DNA from: CAKSST01 sp045535505
GTDB lineage: Bacteria > Bacillota > Clostridia > Oscillospirales > Acutalibacteraceae
Reading direction: 5' to 3'
Length of the DNA stretch: 64,000 nucleotides
NCBI GenBank assembly: GCA_045535505.1
Contig: JAZSLU010000028.1
Coordinates: 1-64,000 of the forward strand
The notes under the pieces: model-generated
Told to the model about the DNA's origin: nothing
Databases searched by the model: none
What the model saw: only the letters and a program-made list of their open reading frames with translations
Part shown: positions 60,859 to 64,000 of the stretch, piece after piece
Layout: each line of letters opens with the position of its first letter
Numbering within the stretch: the first letter of the stretch is position 1
Made by a program: the position numbers and the translations under genes

Positions 60859-62027
60859 TGAAAGAAATTATTCTTATAAAAAATGGTGAACTCGTGCTTA
60901 AAGGTCTAAACCGCCGCACATTTGAAGACCAACTTGTTAAATGCATTCGCCATCGTCTTAAAAACTTGGGCGAAATTGAAATTATGCGCCAACAGTCAAC
61001 CATTCAGATTATACCCAAAAGTGATGACTACGATGTTGACCAAGCGCTCGACCGCGTTTCGCGTATATTCGGTATTGCCGCATATTGTCGTGCTTGCGTT
61101 GCCGAAAAAACAGTTGAAGATATTTTGCAAAAGGCACCGGTTTATCTTGAACAAGAATTAACCAATGCAAAAACCTTCAAGGTCGAAGCCCGCCGTTCAG
61201 ACAAACGTTTTCCATTAAAATCTCCCGAAATTTGTGTTGAAACGGGCGGTGCAATTCTTGACACCTTCCCACATTTGAGTGTTGACGTACATAACCCTGA
61301 CGTTATCGTACACGTTGAAGTTCGCGACAGTTTTGCTTTTATACACGCAGGTCAGCACGAGGGCGCAGGCGGTATGCCCGCCTCAAGCGCAGGCAGAGCA
61401 GCTATTCTCATTTCGGGCGGTATCGATAGCCCTGTCGCCGCTTGGACAATGGCAAAAAGAGGGCTTTGGCTTTACGGCATACATTTTGCAAGTCCCCCTT
61501 ATACAGGTCCTAAAGCCGAGCAAAAAGTTAAACAACTTTTGCAAAAGGTTGCCCGTTACAGCGGTCCTATGGACCTTGATATTGTCCCCTTTACCGAAAT
61601 TCAAGAAGAAATTGCAAAGCATTGTCCCGAGGACTTTTTTACGCTTATTATGCGCCGAATGATGATGCGCATTTCAACCGAACTCGCACGGCGCAATAAC
61701 TGTGCCGCACTTATAACAGGTGAAAGTTTAGGTCAGGTTGCAAGCCAAACCTTGCCCGCCTTGACTGTTACCGACAACACAAGCGGCATTCCTGTTTTGC
61801 GTCCTCTTATCGGCATGGATAAAAAAGACATCATCACAATCGCACGCAATATTGACACCTTTGATATTTCGGTTTTACCCTACGAAGATTGTTGCACGGT
61901 GTTTACACCAAAACACCCCAAAACTCGCCCCACAATAGAGCAATGTGAGGCTGCTGAAAAAACTTTAAACATAGATGAACTTGTGCAACGAGCATGTGAC
62001 AATGTAAGAAGAGTTTTTATTGACTGA
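60858..62027 (+). CDS. thiI: tRNA 4-thiouridine synthase ThiI
   Basis: A 389-residue tRNA sulfurtransferase. An N-terminal ferredoxin-like and THUMP region (about 1-165) precedes a PP-loop ATP pyrophosphatase with ILISGGIDSPVAAW near residue 185 and GESLGQVASQTLPAL further on. It lacks the C-terminal rhodanese domain of the E. coli protein, the common form in Firmicutes, so sulfur is expected to come straight from the upstream desulfurase. It is 35 bases ahead of the composite gene. Confidence 0.94.
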   Translation: MKEIILIKNGELVLKGLNRRTFEDQLVKCIRHRLKNLGEIEIMRQQSTIQIIPKSDDYDVDQALDRVSRIFGIAAYCRACVAEKTVEDILQKAPVYLEQELTNAKTFKVEARRSDKRFPLKSPEICVETGGAILDTFPHLSVDVHNPDVIVHVEVRDSFAFIHAGQHEGAGGMPASSAGRAAILISGGIDSPVAAWTMAKRGLWLYGIHFASPPYTGPKAEQKVKQLLQKVARYSGPMDLDIVPFTEIQEEIAKHCPEDFFTLIMRRMMMRISTELARRNNCAALITGESLGQVASQTLPALTVTDNTSGIPVLRPLIGMDKKDIITIARNIDTFDISVLPYEDCCTVFTPKHPKTRPTIEQCEAAEKTLNIDELVQRACDNVRRVFID

Positions 62028-62062
62028 TTATAATTAATTAAAAAAGAAAGGATGTGGGCATT

Positions 62063-64000
62063 TTGGCAGATATAAGATTGGAAATAATATATTATAAAAT
62101 TCCAAGTGACTATGAAATGGAATTTAAGTTTACAGTAGGTTACAAATACAAATCACGCACCTTAACCTGCCGTACCCACTCACCCCAAGAATTCGTTAGT
62201 GCACTCTCTAACGCCGCAAGTCGTAACCGTGTTATAATGGTTGTTGGCAAATTAGATGGAGAGTTAGAACTGTGCGACTTAATTGCAAAATCCACCTCTT
62301 TGCCGCTTTGCGCCGTAGATAAACAAACCTATAACATAACAGATGAATCCGAAATTTTGCTGCCGCAAAGTGCAATACCTTTAGTAACAAACGGTCAAAT
62401 TGCCGGTTGTTTGCTTGAAAACAGCGCTCAGTCTATCATTTTGCTTGGCGACAATAAACCTTTACGCGATGCCGTTATGAAAGACCTTGTTTTGCCCTAC
62501 GTTACAGACATTACAACCCACAAAAAAACCGACAGTGTTCAATCAAGCGAAGAAGAACTTTTTGAAGCCGAAACGCAAGAAACCGTTGATGGTAACGATA
62601 CGGTTGCTATCGCAACTCAAGAAATTGAAACTGAGGAAAAAACTGAACTTTTAGAAGAACAACCCATTTTAGAAGAAATTGAAATTTCTTCACATAGCGT
62701 AGAAGAAAAACTTGACTGTGTTTTGGAAGAACAAGCCGAAAACGAGGAAGAAAATTACATAAAACCGAAAGGCAAAAAAACATTAAAAGTATTGTTATGC
62801 CTTGTTATTGCCATTTTAATTTTAGCAGTAGGCTGTTTTTCTTATTTTAAATTCTTTATGCCCATTCGTGCAAACCACGTCAATACAAACGCATGTCAAC
62901 TTATTGGAAAAAACAGCGAAAATTTACCCGAAAGCGCTCTTGCAAAATTTGGAAAATTATACGCTCAAAACAACGCTTTTTCGGGTTGGTTAAGCATTGG
63001 CGGCACCAATATCAGCACACCTGTTATGTGTGGTGCAAACAAAGAAAATGGTTATTATGGTCAACATTTATATAACGGCGAATATAACCTTTGCGGTACA
63101 CCTTACATCAACAAAGTATATACAAACACGTCATATTTTCGCAACATTGTGGTTTACACAAGCGCAAGTTGGGTTTCAAACCACTACAGCGATTTATTAA
63201 AATATAAAAATCTTGAATTTTATAAATCAGCACCTATTATCACCTTTGATTCACTTTATAGCGAAAATACCTGGAAAATTTTCAGCATTTTTGAATTTAG
63301 CGGCGACAAACCAATATATTATGAAAAAGACATTTTCTTTGACGATGCCGAATTTGCCGACCACATAAACGGTCTTGCATCTCTTTCATGTATTGTTACA
63401 ACCGTACCTCTTTCAGACGATGACGAAATTTTAACCCTTGTTAACACCGCAACCGACGGCAAAACAACCGTTATTGTTGCAAGAAAAACAAGAGTCGGCG
63501 AAGAGGTTGCCGTTGACGTTGACGGCGCAGTTTTGGCTGAAAACTTTAGTGGACAAACGGGAATAAACAACTCAGCCGTTTCTTCAAGCGAGATTGTAAG
63601 CAGCAATCCCATTCAAGAAATAATTGTTTCAAGCACACCTTCATCTTCAAGCAACTCTGCCTCATCTAAAAAACCGGTTTTTAAAATTGAAAACGAGGAT
63701 GAGCCCTTAAGTGATGCTGAAATTAAGGAAAACCTTAACAATATTCAAAAACCACCTGCCTTAAGTTCTACTCCCGCATCGTCTTCAAAACCAACAGTAT
63801 CATCCAGCAACCCTATAACCTCATCAACACCTACCACCCCATCACAAAACACTTGGTTGCCGCTTACTGCAACAAGAAATTCTGACGGTGCGAAACTCTC
63901 AGGTTCTGCTATTGAAATTATTGCACAAATATGCGCGGCTGAAATGGGCTCGTCATATGAGGTTGAAGCCTTAAAAGCGCAGGCAATAGCCGCATACAAC
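62063..64000 (+). CDS. Composite membrane protein: CinA-like, pseudo-sortase B, SpoIID start (3' cut by window edge)
   Basis: A frame of 646 codons that reaches the window edge with no stop. The start is a TTG at 62063 behind aaagaaagga. Residues ~20-150 resemble a degenerate CinA/MoaB-type domain (SALSNAASRNRVIMVVGKLDGELELCDLIAKSTSLPL, then IPLVTNGQIAGCLLEN ... LLGDNKPLRDAVMKDLVLPYV). A Glu-rich linker and a membrane segment (about 241-261) follow. Residues ~300-475 follow the sortase B pattern (FSGWLSIGGTNISTPVM), but the catalytic His is S367, the Cys is T462 (TLVNTATDG) and the Arg is missing. A Ser/Pro-rich linker leads to the SpoIID/LytB start (AQICAAEMGSSYEVEALKAQAIAAYN), where peptidoglycan-lytic activity could lie. 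Confidence 0.7.
   Translation, partial: MADIRLEIIYYKIPSDYEMEFKFTVGYKYKSRTLTCRTHSPQEFVSALSNAASRNRVIMVVGKLDGELELCDLIAKSTSLPLCAVDKQTYNITDESEILLPQSAIPLVTNGQIAGCLLENSAQSIILLGDNKPLRDAVMKDLVLPYVTDITTHKKTDSVQSSEEELFEAETQETVDGNDTVAIATQEIETEEKTELLEEQPILEEIEISSHSVEEKLDCVLEEQAENEEENYIKPKGKKTLKVLLCLVIAILILAVGCFSYFKFFMPIRANHVNTNACQLIGKNSENLPESALAKFGKLYAQNNAFSGWLSIGGTNISTPVMCGANKENGYYGQHLYNGEYNLCGTPYINKVYTNTSYFRNIVVYTSASWVSNHYSDLLKYKNLEFYKSAPIITFDSLYSENTWKIFSIFEFSGDKPIYYEKDIFFDDAEFADHINGLASLSCIVTTVPLSDDDEILTLVNTATDGKTTVIVARKTRVGEEVAVDVDGAVLAENFSGQTGINNSAVSSSEIVSSNPIQEIIVSSTPSSSSNSASSKKPVFKIENEDEPLSDAEIKENLNNIQKPPALSSTPASSSKPTVSSSNPITSSTPTTPSQNTWLPLTATRNSDGAKLSGSAIEIIAQICAAEMGSSYEVEALKAQAIAAYN

Noticed and set aside
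62978..63500. Functional sortase B
   Set aside because: The His, Cys and Arg positions are replaced, so catalysis is not expected.
63319..63999. Minus-strand open frames at the right end
   Set aside because: They are shadows of the composite gene, whose codon pattern and domain motifs are clear on the plus strand.

Overview
The window reads as chromosomal DNA of an AT-rich, endospore-forming Clostridia member. The best guess is an Oscillospirales/Ruminococcaceae-type gut anaerobe, but that lineage is an inference from gene content. Support comes from sporulation and germination genes spread across the window (a CotJC-type manganese catalase, SpoVAC, dipicolinate synthase DpaA/DpaB, a BofA-like protein, YpeB, SpoIIIE, a SpoIID-domain protein), from AddAB instead of RecBCD, from pyruvate formate-lyase, and from strong GGAGG-type ribosome sites. 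No rRNA, tRNA, CRISPR array, transposase or prophage was seen, and no gene-free stretch exceeds about 300 bases.

Layout. 1-3.5 kb: a CotJC-like catalase, then a MATE exporter behind an attenuator-type RNA leader, an acetyltransferase and a cupin. 3.5-11.3 kb (minus strand): aspartase, then a compact histidine operon yerC-hisZ-hisG-hisD-hisC-hisB-hisA-hisIE, with a palindrome inside the promoter spacer; hisH and hisF are not in it. 11.3-16 kb: an acetyl-esterase with an ABC exporter pair, and a D-aminoacylase with a YczE-like membrane protein. 16-21.3 kb: an MFS carrier, then a pflB-pflA-TIM-barrel operon behind a consensus promoter and a pfl-motif (ZTP) riboswitch that ends in a terminator. 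21.3-31 kb: a PocR/AraC regulator divergent from a GH78-type rhamnosidase, a Cys-rich lipoprotein, radical SAM and YitT proteins, SpoVAC, an orphan ABC ATPase, ribulose-phosphate epimerase, a CofE-like protein and a polysaccharide deacetylase. 31-36 kb: a murC operon with two membrane proteins, divergent from dpaAB. 36-45 kb: addB-addA, a bofA-like gene, rhaB and a DUF378 protein. 45-51 kb: tepA-like, spoIIIE and an MBL hydrolase in one operon, and an ABC-F protein. 51-57 kb: metG-tatD, a 35-codon gene and trkA-trkH. 56.6-58.3 kb: a small island (membrane XRE regulator, SLOG protein, ribbon-helix-helix protein) between two copies of an intergenic repeat. 58-64 kb: ypeB, then cysteine desulfurase-thiI, and a large composite protein that runs off the window.

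How parts fit together. Rhamnosidase and RhaB suggest use of rhamnosides. Pyruvate formate-lyase supplies formate for one-carbon metabolism, and the ZTP riboswitch ties its expression to folate-linked one-carbon status. The cysteine desulfurase feeds sulfur to ThiI for tRNA 4-thiouridine. DpaAB makes dipicolinate, SpoVAC helps move it, and YpeB acts in germination.

The most unusual items are: the composite protein at 62,063-64,000 (degenerate CinA/MoaB-like domain, membrane segment, sortase-B-like domain lacking its catalytic residues, SpoIID start); the unassigned leader RNA ahead of the MATE gene; a foldable intergenic element near 31.1 kb; and a hairpin that buries the ribosome site of the bofA-like gene.
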